Positions 11,320 through 21,236 of a stretch of DNA of 64,000 nucleotides are shown piece by piece (positions within the stretch are counted from its first letter, which is position 1; the number at the start of each line of letters is the position of its first letter). Location: the NCBI RefSeq assembly GCF_022682495.2, contig NC_071390.1:171207220-171271219 (forward strand), written 5' to 3'. The translations under genes and the position numbers were made by a program. The notes under the pieces are model-generated. The model did no database searches. It saw nothing but the letters and a program-made list of their open reading frames with translations, and was not told the DNA's origin. This DNA is from Desmodus rotundus (taxonomy: Eukaryota > Chordata > Mammalia > Chiroptera > Phyllostomidae).

Positions 11320-11690
11320 TTACTCCAGGCAGGTGAATTGCTGTAACAAAGAGACTCCAAATTGTATACTGGCTGAAACACAATAGAAGTTTCTGAGGCT
11401 CATGGCCATGTGGGGGAAGGGAACAAGTAGGTGTAATGGGCTGTGCTATGCAGGCCTTCACTGACCCAGCCCGGTGAACTTGATTTCAGTTCTAGATGAA
11501 GAGGATGGAGAGGGGCTGTAGACTGTTACTTCCTGCGAAGATTTCATGATCTGGTCTGAGAATGTCATCCCTCGCTCTACTCACTTTCTGCTGTCAGGGT
11601 CTCATTTCACCTGGCCAAGTCTACCTGAAGGTGTAGCTGCACTTGTCATTTCTCTGTGTCCTTAGGGAGAAAATGAAAATATGAATTTGG
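11320..11690 (-). mobile_element. MaLR/MLT1-like LTR fragment, antisense
   Basis: The plus strand has ATTGCTGTAACAAAGAGACTCC, then CTGGCTGAAACACAATAGAAG. This resembles the antisense LTR end 'CTGTAACAAA..ACC..GGCTTAAA-ACA-AGAAGTTTA'. CATGGCCATGTGGGGGAAGG follows. The remainder to about 11690 fits the length of an LTR but is strongly diverged. The subfamily is not determined. Confidence 0.45.
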
Positions 11691-11779
11691 GTAATCAGCT
11701 GTCTCTTCCACAATATCTAAAATACTTTTTCGATTCTAATATTCAAGCCGGTTCCCATTTAACACATGCTGGTTTGTCA

Positions 11780-11870
11780 GTCATGTTACAGAGTCAAGTC
11801 ACTGCTTTGCTTGGTGAATTTGAGGCTTAGTTTCTTTATCCCTAAAGTGGCCTAATACCTGGCAGACTGA
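11780..11870 (+). repeat. MIR SINE fragment, sense
   Basis: AGTCAAGTCACTGCTTTGCTTG, then TTTGAGGCTTAGTTTCTTTATC and CCTAAAGTGG, match the MIR/L2-core stretch CAAGTCACTTAACCTCTCTGAGCCTCAGTTTCCTCATCTGTAAAATGG in order. Confidence 0.6.
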
Positions 11871-11999
11871 CAAGTTGTTTCCCTTGGTTGGTAAGCAAAG
11901 GACGTCAATAGGTCTTGGATACATGTTTCAATGTTGGTGTTACTGTGGGTAGCTTTGTTCTAGTGAACTAGTTTTCTACTTTTGCCCTGGAATGGAAAA

Positions 12000-12105
12000 T
12001 TCAGGGCATAGGAACCTGGTCCTGCTGTTCAGTGTACACCCAGCAACTACAGCAGTGCCTGGTGCATAGAATAGAGTGAGTATTTATTCAATGAATCCTT
12101 AGGTC
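12000..12105 (+). repeat. L2 LINE 3' end, sense
   Basis: CAACTACAGCAGTGCCTGGTGC, then ATAGAATAGAGTGAGTATTTATTC and AATGAATCC, match L2 (ACAGTGCCTGGCACATAGTAGG, CAATAAATATTTGTTGAATGAA). Confidence 0.65.
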
Positions 12106-12772
12106 ATAGAACTACTATCGTATGTAATGAGCTCATGTGGAGTTGGCTTTAAAATTATTATGTATAAAGCACTTGACAGGTGTAAGGTGATATTATCATC
12201 AACATCCATAAACTAAAGAATCTCCAACTTTCACATTTTTATCGCTACTCTTCAGACCACCACTGGAATGTCTAGGAGGGAATTTGTCCTGAACAAAGAA
12301 ATCATTGAGGGCCAACAACATGACCTATAACAACCACTGTTAACGATGAACAGTGTGAAAGCTGACTGTACACCCAGGGTGCTTGGGACTGTCCCGACTT
12401 ACGTCCGTTCCCTTGGGATTTCATCCAGATATTGACGCATCCACTCTCCCAAGGATCCTAGTTTGGATAATAAATTACATGATTACTTTAGTGATGGGAT
12501 TTTGTATTTGGTTTCACTTTAGAATGATAATGTGTTTGAATCCTTCCTGATTTCTCTTGGACAGGTCTAATTTCAGTGAATCTTGCGGGTCTTTGATATT
12601 TGGAATGGCTGCTTCAAATAACAAATCCATTGCTGCAAATCCTCCCATTTTATAAAATGTTGTGTCACTTTTAAGCATGTGCTTATTGGCTAAATTGACT
12701 ATTCTAATTAAGAAGCAAAGTAAAATTCATTAGAATATAGAAAGGAGCAGTGTGTTAAGATTTACTTGGCAA
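12106..12772. other. Unclassified sequence
   Basis: No gene or repeat recognised. There is no open frame of note. Confidence 0.4.
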
Positions 12773-13052
12773 CAGTTTTCCCTAGCATAATTGTATCCGG
12801 TAGCAACTACAGCTGAAGGCTACAGCTGAAATTTCAGACACAATTTGTGATAGCCAATGAACTGGCACCAGACTTCCCAGGCAAAATTAGGCATAACCAG
12901 TAATAAGTATGAGTTGGAAATAGATTTCCCAAGCATAATTGAAAATAACTAATAACTAATGAGCTGGCACAGATTTCCTAAGCACAAGTGTATCTGGTAG
13001 CAGCTACCAATAAATGCCACAGCTGAAATTTCAAACATAATTCATAACTCCA
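12773..13052. repeat. Block of diverged internal direct repeats
   Basis: A motif of the type (A)GATTTCCCAAGCATAATTG recurs about four times, near 12775, 12868, 12925 and 12971. GTATC[CT]GGTAGCA[AG]CTAC occurs twice (about 12795 and 12990). CTACAGCTGAAATTTCAGACA / CCACAGCTGAAATTTCAAACA occurs twice (about 12820 and 13018). AATGA[AG]CTGGCAC also occurs twice. The units are rearranged and diverged, so this is an old duplication, not a young minisatellite. I do not recognise the family. A TATAAAA follows at about 13256, so an old LTR is possible. Confidence 0.7.
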
Positions 13053-13504
13053 TTGTTATAGGTCAGGTGATATATTTCTTAATTGAGTATTTTCTAATTT
13101 GGGTGAAAGCTTTTTGGCAAAATTTTAAAGATAATAAAAATCTTCTAAGTGCAGTGAGTCAAGAAGTAAGATTTCTAATTAGAAGGGTTACATCTGCCTT
13201 TGGGTCTAGTACTGCAGCCGATGAAAACCCAATTATCTATCCTTTGTCCTTCACTATATAAAAACTACATTCCTACCATTATTGTTAACTCCATCTCTTC
13301 CTCCTACTACTCTTCAAATGTAGCACTTCTGGGACTCCCTAATTCACAGATTTCCCTACTAACACACTACCATTTTTCTTTTCCTTGCAAACGCAGGCCT
13401 TTCTATCTCCCTGCCTTTAGGCACTCTCCCCACCCTCGGTTCTTTACCTAAAGACCTAGTAGCCTCAGCACTTACTTTTAAGAAAAAAAGTTCTTTAAAT
13501 GCAT
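13053..13504. other. Unclassified sequence
   Basis: Overlapping open frames at 13067-13261 and 13200-13451 have no domain that I know. A CTATATAAAAACTAC motif (about 13253) resembles a TATA box, but nothing else supports a promoter. The region could belong to the same old element as the repeat block before it. Confidence 0.35.
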
Positions 13505-13600
13505 GAATAGCCATTATGTATAAGACCTATCACTACGTGCTTTCATATACATTGTCTTATTTGTTTGCTGTTATAATCTTGTGAAATAGGTATTGTGCTT
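13505..13600 (-). repeat. MIR SINE fragment, antisense
   Basis: ACGTGCTTTCATATACATTG, then TCTTGTGAAATAGGTATTG, resembles antisense MIR (GCGCTTTACATGTATTA, CCCTATGAGGTAGGTAC). Only the middle of the element is visible. Confidence 0.5.
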
Positions 13601-13609
13601 TGCTCCTTG

Positions 13610-13728
13610 AGCTATACACATCTGGTCATTTCCAGAAGAATAAACACCCTTCGAGCCAGTGACCATATGTTTACCCTGGGATGAATCTTGGCATATGGTA
13701 GGTGCTTAATAAATGACTGTTGATCAAA
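13610..13728 (+). repeat. L2 LINE 3' fragment, sense
   Basis: It ends in TTGGCATATGGTAGGTGCTT, AATAAATGACTGTTG, a good match to L2 CTGGCACATAGTAGGTGCTCAATAAATATTTGTTG. The upstream part is weaker. Confidence 0.65.
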
Positions 13729-13760
13729 AATCTTAGATCAAGAGCATATACATATGCAAT

Positions 13761-14285
13761 GTATCAGGTATCCATAGCTGCAGAACAGTGTTACTACAAT
13801 ATCAGTGGCTTAAAACAGCACGTATTTATTCTCTCACAGCGTCTGTAGGTCAGGAATCCTGGCTTGCCCGAGTAGAGCCCTCTACTTCAGTCACACAAAG
13901 CTGCAATCCAGGTGTTAGCCAGGCCTGCAGCCTTACCCCATCTTGACTGGGGAACGATTTGCTTCTCCTAGCTCATGTGCCTGTTGACAACACTGAGTTC
14001 CCAGTGGGTGGTTGGTAAGGGCCTCAGTTTCTTCCTACCTGGCCCCCAGAGGCCTCCATCAATTTCTTCCCCAGGCGAGCCTTCCCAAAATGGTTACTTG
14101 CTTCCTCAAAGCCAGGAAAAGAGAATCAGAAAGATGGGGTTACAATCTGAATGATGTAACACCTGTATGTATTCACATCTCTTCGCTGTTGCTGAATTCT
14201 CCTGGTTAGAGACAGTCACAGGTTAGGCATCACTCAAGGTTATGACTCCAGAGGTGGGGAGCATAAAGATGACCTCAGCATTTTT
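13761..14285 (-). mobile_element. MaLR/MLT1-like LTR, antisense, near full length
   Basis: The plus strand shows GTATCCATAGCTGCAGAACAG, AGTGGCTTAAAACAGCACG, TATTTATTCTCTCACAGCG, and TCTGTAGGTCAGGAATCC. It continues with CATCTTGACTGGGGAACGA and, near the end, TGAATTCTCCTGGTTAGAGA with CAGTCACAGGTTAGGC. This is the antisense layout of an old MaLR-class LTR of about 0.5 kb. The subfamily is not asserted. It carries no retroviral coding sequence. Confidence 0.6.
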
Positions 14286-15087
14286 CTTCATAGAATTTTC
14301 CAGTGAGTTCTCTAAAAGAAAGTTAGCTTGGGAGCAAAGTGTTTATCAGAAAGCTCACAGTGAGATTTTAATGGATGCTTAGTTTGAGTTGAGAATTGGA
14401 GGCTGTTTGTGAGGCTAAGTTTGCTCTGCAGAAGTTGGCTACTTTCTTTCTAGACTCCTCTACATTATGGGGGCTGACTATTAAAATATGTATACAACTT
14501 ATATAACTGTATCTAGAAGTTATGCATTTGATGTAACCTATTCAGCCACAATTTATTTTCATCCTGTATTTTAAAAGCATTTTTGGCAACATAAGCTCCC
14601 TGCCCTGCAAAATCCAGAGCATACCAGCACTGTGGTTTGCCAGGTAGCAATCTGGACGCTGAAATCATTTTAAGTAGTAGCAGGATAGGTTCAAAGGAGT
14701 ACCTCTCATTGAGTGGCATTCAAAATCATTGTGCCTGAACCTTTATGGGAATTCTCCATTGCCTTCATACTTTAAATTCCAGCTGATGGAATTTCTTACA
14801 CAGTAGTATTAAAAATCATAAAAAAACATATGCACATGAATTCCCATTTATATCCTTTTATTCTCCTTCTTCCTAAATATGGCTTTTTCATGTTTAGTAA
14901 AATATCATTACATGAGTAGGCACAGATTGACTGAAGCCGAAAAGTCATTTCGAGTCGTAGTAAAATTCTGCCCTTCCTGTCTCTCTTCATAGCTTCCTTT
15001 CAATATTGCTAACAGCAAGATGTTTGTAGTTAAATAAACGTGAGTGCCGGTTTTAGCTCCTGCACTTCCTAGTTGTCGGGTCTTAAA
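14286..15087. other. Unclassified sequence
   Basis: No transposon recognised. Minus-strand open frames at 14513-14719 and 14796-14990 have no domain support. Confidence 0.4.
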
Positions 15088-15245
15088 AGTTCCCATAGTC
15101 ATTTGAGCATATATTTTCTCATCTGTAAAGAAAAAAGAGAGAGAGAAAAAAAGATAAGTACACCTGCCATCCAGGGTGGTGGTGAGGATAAAACAGGACC
15201 GAGTATCTGAAGCACTCGCGCATTCCCAGCGCTCGGCTGGCCCGC
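15088..15245 (+). repeat. MIR SINE fragment, sense, interrupted by purines and CpG-rich
   Basis: ATATTTTCTCATCTGTAAAG (MIR: GTTTCCTCATCTGTAAAATGG) is followed by a purine insert of AGAGAGAG type (15129-15153). Then come CCAGGGTGGTGGTGAGGATA (MIR: CATAGGGTTGTTGTGAGGATTA) and AAGCACTCGCGCATTCCCAG (MIR: AAAGCGCTTAGCACAGTGCC). The 3' end has many CpG, which is unusual for so old a repeat. Confidence 0.6.
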
Positions 15246-15864
15246 AGTCCGAGTCCGTTTCTTCCCTGGGCCGCGCATGTCTGTGCCACACTTACAGTGT
15301 GCAAACAGCAACTGTTTACACTGTCCCTCCACGTGTCGTCCAGGCCTCCAAGAAAGGGTGGCTTTTCCTGGACTCAGATGACCACATGACTACACCGTCT
15401 CCGTATGTTGGCCAGATGAAATGATTCTCAATACCTTTTTGATAAATCAATTCTGAACTTTCAAGTGGCTCACTGCAAGGTTTTGTTGTAATTTTTGTTT
15501 ATCAATTTCCTTTCTACCTAACTAAAATTCACTCGGCCGGTTGTCTGCATTGATAGAGGTTTGCTTAGTGAACAGGGGTCTTCCATTCTACAGGGTCTGG
15601 CAGAAATAAGGCCTGCTTGAGTGTGGTTGGTAGGGTACTACTACGGGTGTGATAATTTGTAGTTTTAATTTAAACATGTCACCTAAAATACCACATGGTG
15701 TGCTCAACTGTGTTATTGTTATGTTACAGAATTACATACTTATGATTTTGTAATAAAATATTTTGTAATAAAAAGGGAATTATTTGTGTTGGGCCCTATA
15801 TTTACATAATAATAAGCCCTTGAAATATAATACTAGAGTATTTGGTAAAGTATTTGGGTTCATA
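15246..15864. other. Unclassified sequence beginning with a CpG-dense patch
   Basis: The first 100 bases carry on the CpG-dense patch described at 15195-15345. After that the sequence is A+T-rich. The minus-strand frames of 61-127 codons between 14908 and 15332 overlap each other and the MIR, and are not supported as genes. Confidence 0.4.
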
Positions 15865-15950
15865 TTCCCGTCAAACAATGTTTTGAATATCTGTTGTGTG
15901 CAATTTACTGTGGAGGCTACAAAGGGGCCAAAAGCCATTTTAAGAACAAT
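15865..15950 (-). repeat. Possible L2 fragment, antisense
   Basis: GAATATCTGTTGTGTGCAAT, then TTACTGTGGAGGCTACAAAG, resembles antisense L2 (AATATTTATTGAGCACCTACTATGTGCCAGGCACTG-GATACA). It is short and weak. Confidence 0.35.
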
Positions 15951-15954
15951 AATA

Positions 15955-16175
15955 TTGTTAATCAACATTGAGCACTTATTATGTGCTCGGTACTCTTCTA
16001 AACAATGGATTCCTTTACACCTCATATCATCCTTTTCATGTGAACACTGAGATTCAGAGGGGTCATGGAGGGTCACCGAAGCTTGGCCCTGGTCACGCAC
16101 GTCATCCTGGGCAAAGCCAGCATTCAAACCCGGGATGTCCGACTCTAGGGTCTCTCCTTTCCATCAGCACACAAA
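15955..16175 (-). repeat. MIR SINE, antisense
   Basis: Strong antisense MIR order: CATTGAGCACTTATTATGTGC, TCGGTACTCTTCTAAACAATG, CTTTACACCTCATATCATCC, CACTGAGATTCAGAGGGGTC, then ATTCAAACCCGGGATGTCCG and ACTCTAGGGTCTC. The tRNA-derived end is preserved. The open frames over this region (15780-16127 minus, 15968-16297 plus) are frames within the repeat. Confidence 0.8.
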
Positions 16176-16596
16176 GGCTTTCATCTCGGAGGTCACGACT
16201 TAGTAATTTGAAATATATTTTAGCCCATCAGTTAGAGGAGCCATTTATTTCAATGATTCTTAATTGCAAAAATGTTCTCTTCTCTCTCAAGCATTAGCTC
16301 GGCGTCCGTAACATAAAAAAGACTTTGTGAAGCCATCACTCTACAGACTGAGTGCTCCTGTGTGGCCACCCCGTTGTGACTCTGGGGGCCCTTTCCAGTG
16401 GTCTTGCTCATAATGCTCTTCCCTCATCATCGAATCCACTGCACACCCCAGGCCTTTTCCGACCTGCTGAGGGGTGCCTGAATGGTGAGGGTCCGCCAGC
16501 GGTCCACACCTGTAAATTATGGAGAATAAGTCTAGCGAAGCTGCACAATGTGGGGTGAGCACCTGCAGAGGTTTAGTTGCTCTGCTTCTTCCCTTC
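16176..16596. other. Unclassified, slightly G+C-richer sequence
   Basis: No gene recognised. Positions 16340-16560 are richer in G+C and hold overlapping 68-73 codon frames on both strands. That pattern is expected by chance in stop-poor sequence. Confidence 0.4.
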
Positions 16597-16956
16597 TGGC
16601 CACACGCTGAACGTTTGTGTCCCCCCGGAAATTCCTACGCTGGCACCAGTCCTCCGTGTGATGATGTCTGGAGGTGGGGTATTGGGAAGGATGATTAGGT
16701 CATCGAGGTGGAGCCCCCATGAATGAGACGGATGTCCTTATACAAAAGGCCCCAGGGGGCTCTGTTGCCCCTCCTGTCTTGTGAGAGCACAGCAAGAAGG
16801 TGCCATCTACGAATGAGGAGGAAGGCCCTGGCTAGGGGCCTTTGCCCACACCTTGACCTTGGACTTCTCAGCTGGTAAAAGTATGAAAAATAGAGGTTTG
16901 TTTTTGACCCCACCCAGTTTATGATTATTTTTGATACAGTAGCCAGAACGAAGTAA
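16597..16956 (+). mobile_element. MLT1-type (ERVL-MaLR) LTR, sense, near full length
   Basis: The order of MLT1 landmarks is clear: CGCTGAACGTTTGTGTCCCC at the start, GGAGGTGGGGTATTGGGAAG, GATTAGGTCATCGAGGTGGAG, CCATGAATGAGACGGATGTC, CCTTATACAAAAGGC, TTGTGAGAGCACAGCAAGAA, GGTGCCATCTACGAATGAGG, ACCTTGACCTTGGACTTCTC, and a terminal CAGTAGCCAGAACGAAG. Its length of about 360 bp fits a solo LTR. There is no internal retroviral sequence beside it. The copy is old and diverged. Confidence 0.85.
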
Positions 16957-17429
16957 GGTGATCCTCCCCAAGGCTGGTGGGAGGCAGAGACCTGGCCTTG
17001 GGCCTGTTCTGCAGACTCAGTCTCTCACTTGGGAGTGTTATTGCAGGATGACATCTAGGAAGGGAAGATCCCGGAAGGTACCTGCCACCCTTGCCTTTAC
17101 GAGAAGGCTCACTCCTTTCTATTACATCACCCTTGGTTCCAATATGCATGAGGAAGAGCAGTAGTGTTCATTTACCTTCTTAGTTACTCCTATCCTTGAG
17201 CTCTGGCTGTACCTGTGTTAAAACAGACCATTTTGAAAAAGTATAGCAAGTCTTTCCTAAAAAGGACAACTTTACTTGTTCTAGAGCCTAAAAACACAAA
17301 CTCCACATCTTTTAAGCTTTCCGCCAAGATGAGTATTTATCAAAGTATTAGCTGTTATTTACCGACGAGTCATTTGTGTATCATATGTTCCTCAACTCAT
17401 TGAATTTTTATTGTAAATGTACATTTTTT
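16957..17429. other. Unclassified sequence
   Basis: No repeat or gene recognised. Short open frames near 16925-17164 on both strands and at 17215-17403 have no domain support. Confidence 0.4.
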
Positions 17430-17560
17430 GTCTTTTTATTAACCCACTTTACATGCAAAGCAAAAGAATAACAAAGAGATCAAGTAATTTGCCCACACTC
17501 TCACGACCAATGATGGAGCCAAAATTTGAACTCAGAGCCTCTGCGTCCATACATGCTCAT
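17430..17560 (-). repeat. MIR SINE fragment, antisense
   Basis: AGATCAAGTAATTTGCCCAC, then ACTCTCACGACCAATGATGG and AGCCAAAATTTGAACTCAGA, matches antisense MIR (TAAGTAACTTGCCCAAGGTCACACAGCTAGTAAGTGG, AGCCGGGATTCGAACCCAGG). Confidence 0.7.
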
Positions 17561-18579
17561 TTAATTCTATAGTAGGTATGTCCTTTATATGTTCTTGATA
17601 CCCGCTATACTATCCCTGGTGATGTTAGTGTAAAATAGGGGTAACAGTGTATTCTTGAAACAGTTATCCATGTAATTTGGTTTTGCTGAAAAACTTACCA
17701 GAAAGATCACTAACCCAGTTAGGCAGCTCCCCTTGTCCATGCTGGTAGATTCCTGTCAGATACAGTTCTCCTCCATGCTTCTTGTTGACATCCCAAGAAG
17801 GCTTTGCATACAAGCTCCTTGGGTGGGGAGCCCAGAAACACAGTGGCAGACTCACCGATAATGAAGTACCTTAATAGGTGAAACGAGAAACTCTAGCCAG
17901 AGGGAGCCACACTGCCAGGACTTCTACTGTGGAAGGGCCAGCCAAGATGAACAGATGATGTCGCCTGTGCTCCAGTAGCCAGCCCTCCCAGCAAGGGCTG
18001 CTTCTGACGCTTGGTGAGAAGAAGTCTTGGTCTCAGGTTCACTCCGCGTAAAGGGCAGCCACACCCAAATTATTTCGCGAGTACCTGAGAGCAATGTGGG
18101 TGAATAATGTTGAAATTGGTTTGCCAAAGACTGATTATCTTGGGATAACTGAAGCAATTAGTGAAAGGCAACCATATTTAATTTTGAGCTATTTTCCAAA
18201 AATACAATTTCGAAAAGTTTTTCCATTTGGTGAAATTTTAAAGCCTCCTTTCCATTTAACTTGATATATATGCTAGAAGTACCATATTATTGAATTACTA
18301 GGAAGAGGTTTTCTTAAAATTTTAGTAATGGCTGAGGTGTGTTTTAATTTCAGCTAATGGCTATTTTCTTAATAACCTATATCTCTAGAATCTCTATGGA
18401 GCAGTTTAATTGTTTGGTAAATCATTGCTATTTCCTATTTCAAGTTGGTAAATATTTTGAATGAAAACAGTGTTAGGCTCTTCTGTCAGAACATAAAGAT
18501 AAATATACTTTAATTCCTGATTTAAGGGTTTAAAATTTGGTTGGCAGGGTAATGAATCAACAATAAAATTAGGTACAAT
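17561..18579. other. Unclassified sequence
   Basis: About 1 kb without a recognised repeat. Minus-strand open frames at 17664-17855 and 17924-18157 have no domain that I know. Confidence 0.4.
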
Positions 18580-18770
18580 TTCTTGAGGGCTTAGGCACCA
18601 TACAATGTTTAAGCACTTAGCATTTATTTAATCATTTAATTATAAAAACAACCAGATTGCCTCCTTACCCCCATTTTATAGATTTGAAACTGGTGCCCAG
18701 AGAGCCCTAATATTTTGCTCTAGGTTACATGGCAAAATGAAAAAGTTGTGAAATTGATTGCAACTCCAGG
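18580..18770 (-). repeat. MIR SINE, antisense, cut off by the LTR that follows
   Basis: TTAAGCACTTAGCATTTATT and TTAATCATTTAATTATAAAAA come first, then CCCATTTTATAGATTTGAAACTG and GCTCTAGGTTACATGGCAAAA (MIR: GGTCACACAGCTAGTAA). It stops at the exact point where the MLT1-type LTR starts (18771). Confidence 0.65.
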
Positions 18771-19221
18771 TGTAATAGTTTCCTGGGCTGCTGTGAGAAG
18801 TGACTACAAACTCGTGACTTAAAAACTCAGAAAGCCCTCTCTCAAGCTCAGGAGGGCGGAAGTCTGAAGTCGGCACATCAGCAGGGCTGGGATCCCTCTG
18901 CAGGTGCTCAGGACGGTTATTGTTGTTACTACTGTTTGTGTCCTCCTACTTTGGGGGGCTTTTGGTGGCTGTCAGGATGCTTCGTGTCTGCATCACCTCC
19001 ATTTTGTCCTTGTCTTCACATGGCCTCTTTCTCTGCTATCTGGGAGTTTTCTTCTGTCTCTTATAAGAATACTTGTCATTGGATTTAGGGCCCACCAGTT
19101 AATATAGGAGGATCTCATCTTGCAGTCCTTAATTGAATTATAACTGCAAAGACTTTTTTTTAAGTGTGGTCCCATTCATAGGTGTTCAGAGTTAGGACAT
19201 GCCACCATTCGACCCACTTCA
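18771..19221 (-). mobile_element. MLT1-type (ERVL-MaLR) LTR, antisense, near full length
   Basis: The plus strand begins TGTAATAGTTTCCTGGGCTGCTG (MLT1 antisense: TGTATTAGTTTGCTAGGGCTGC). It continues with ACTACAAACTCGTGACTTAA, GGAAGTCTGAAGTCGGCACA, TCTTCACATGGCCTC, TTATAAGAATACTTGTCATTGG, ATTTAGGGCCCACC and CATAGGTGTTCAGAGTTAGG, ending near CACCATTCGACCCACTTCA. Its length of about 450 bp fits a solo LTR. Confidence 0.85.
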
Positions 19222-20083
19222 CCAAGCACGTTGGCAGATAGGCCTTTGCAATTATTCTCTATATGTGAATAGACAGACTTCAGGGCTCAGGAGAGTCCCT
19301 CTCAGTGGGATGGAGCCGTGGAGAAGCCCAAGTACTGGCCCTGGGCAGAAAGGAGATTGGACTTTGGCTTTACCGTCATTACAGCCATTCTCTGTTTGGG
19401 CGGGACACCTGTGGAATCCAAGTTTCAGTTCGTCATCCATTAAATGTGTTTTATTCTGTGTTCTACCACATGACCACATCATTCCATGAACATTTGTATA
19501 TCAATGAGTGTACATCTATATCTGTATATATCAGGACTGACATGTAATGAGCAGATACAAAAATATTAGTTTTCCTTTACTGCTTATGAACAGAGAATGG
19601 GAAAAATAAAGAAGAATCCATCTCTAGATGAGAGTTAAGAATAGAATTCAGAGGAGCCCAGATCTGTGTATATAGATTGGTTGATCATCTACAGATGAGG
19701 ACTTTAGAAAAGGTGAAAGAATATATTTTTTAAAAAATATAGCATTTTTACAGGAACATTATAGAAAATAATTTCAGGCTAGAAAAATAGATTGCCAAAA
19801 TACCAAAGAGGATCATCAGTATTACAGTGAGAAATGTTACAGAAATCTGAAGAATTTGGTATAACGTTCTGATACAAATATATTAAAATTCTAAGGTTTT
19901 TTCTGGCAAAAGCATTTTGTATGCCAGGATGAATATCTGTGACATAGACTGGATAGTAGCATATGTAAATGCATGAAAGGCAGGCAACACAACAGGGCTG
20001 AAGTTTGAAGAAGCACTTCATAGAAGTAAATTGTAATGGAAAAAATACAATAACGTAATAACGTAAAAAGAGAGAAAAGAAAG
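19222..20083. other. Unclassified sequence
   Basis: No repeat recognised. Overlapping frames at 19199-19547 and on the minus strand at 19779-20184 (97 and 116 codons) have no recognisable domain. The minus ones run into the LTR fragment that follows. Confidence 0.4.
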
Positions 20084-20250
20084 AGAGGCTTCCGAGAGCT
20101 CCTTTGTCCCTTCCACCATGTGAGGACACAGCAAAAAGCCAACCATCTATGAACGAGGAAGGAAGGGCTCTTTCCAGACACCAAGTGTGGGTGCCTTGAT
20201 CTTGGACTTCAGGGCCTTCAGAACCTCAAGAGGTACATTTCTGTTGTTTA
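20084..20250 (+). mobile_element. MLT1-type LTR fragment, sense
   Basis: CTTCCACCATGTGAGGACAC, AGCAAAAAGCCAACCATCTA, GAACGAGGAAGGAAGGGCTC, GCCTTGATCTTGGACTTCAG and TTTCTGTTGTTTAAAATAAC match the 3' half of an MLT1 LTR. It stops where L1 sequence begins, so the last LTR bases are lost or displaced. Confidence 0.8.
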
Positions 20251-20254
20251 AAAT

Positions 20255-21003
20255 AACTCCATACAGTGACACTACCGAAACTACTGTGTGCTCCAGCAAT
20301 CCCACTCCTCAGTATGTCTAGAGGAAATGAATCCAGGGTACAGCGGAGGTATCTGCATGCCCACGTTCAGTGCACCAATATTCCCAGGAACCAAGAGGTA
20401 GAAACGACCCAAGAGTTTATCAATGAATGAATGGATAAAGAAGATGAAATGTTATGCAGCCATGAGAAAGACAGAAGTCCTGCCATTTAGAACAACATGG
20501 GTGGACCTTGGGGACATTACGCTAGTAAAATAAGACAAGACAGAGAAAGACAAGGCAGTTCGTGGTATCACTTCTATGTGAAACCTGAAAAGCAAACAAA
20601 CAAAAAAGCCCAACAGTCAAAATCAATGAAATAGAGTGGTGAGTTGTTAGCGAGAGGCTGGGTGCAGGGGAATAGGAGGACATTGGTAAAGTAGTACAAA
20701 CTTTTAGGTTTAAGATGAACACAGTCTGAAGATTTAAAGTAACACATGGTGATTCCAGTTGATAACACTGCATTGTATAATTGAAATTGGCTGGCAAACA
20801 GAACATACATGTTCTCACCAAAAGTTAATTAATTAACTAAATAAAGAAATTAATATTGTGGGGTGATGGATGCGTTAATTAACTACATGAGCAAAATGCT
20901 TTCACAATATATACCTATATCAAATCACCATGATGTATAACTTAAATATCCTGCAATATCATATGTCAATTATTCCTCAATAAAGCTAAAATTTTAAAAA
21001 ATT
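20255..21003 (+). mobile_element. Old L1 LINE 3' end (ORF2 C-terminal relic plus 3' UTR), sense
   Basis: TGCTCCAGCAATCCCACTCC (L1 ORF2 'AIPL' region), CACCAATATTCCCAGGAACC, ATGAATGGATAAAGAAGATG, TTATGCAGCCATGAGAAAGA and GAACAACATGGGTGGACCTT follow the order of the L1 ORF2 C-terminus. The 3' UTR is marked by GGGTGCAGGGGAATAGGAGG, TTGTATAATTGAAATTGGC and a terminal ATTCCTCAATAAAGC. The frame is broken by many substitutions. Its divergence is clearly greater than that of the L1 copies at 30.2 and 50.5 kb. Confidence 0.85.
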
Positions 21004-21116
21004 AGTGAGGAACTTTGTCAATTTTCTGTATTATAAGTGGTATTTTTACTTTCCTCTGATGTATGTGAACTTCTCTGGTTATTACAAATAAAATAATTTT
21101 TATGTAGTAAGTAGTT

Positions 21117-21236
21117 TCATCTCCTCCTTCTTCCTCCTCATCCACTACCTGCTCCTCCTCCTCTACCTCTTTTTCTCCTCCTCTTATTTCCTCTTTTCTT
21201 CCTCCTTGTCCCTGCCCTTCCTTTTCTGCTTTCTTT
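21117..21236. repeat. Polypyrimidine tract (CTC/CTT-rich)
   Basis: About 120 bases almost wholly C and T on the plus strand, with CTCCTC, CTTCCTCCT and similar short units. It is low-complexity sequence and could form triplex DNA, but that is not shown. Confidence 0.85.

Noticed and set aside
13253..13262. TATA box of a gene promoter
   Set aside because: CTATATAAAA occurs often by chance in such A+T-rich DNA and no transcript follows. It is kept only as a weak point for the LTR idea.
14908..15332. Three overlapping minus-strand frames of 61-127 codons
   Set aside because: They overlap each other, a MIR fragment and the CpG-dense patch. None has a recognisable domain.
15195..15345. CpG island of a promoter
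   Set aside because: The CpG-dense patch is only about 150 bp and sits on a MIR end, with no sign of a first exon. I report it as a patch, not as an island.
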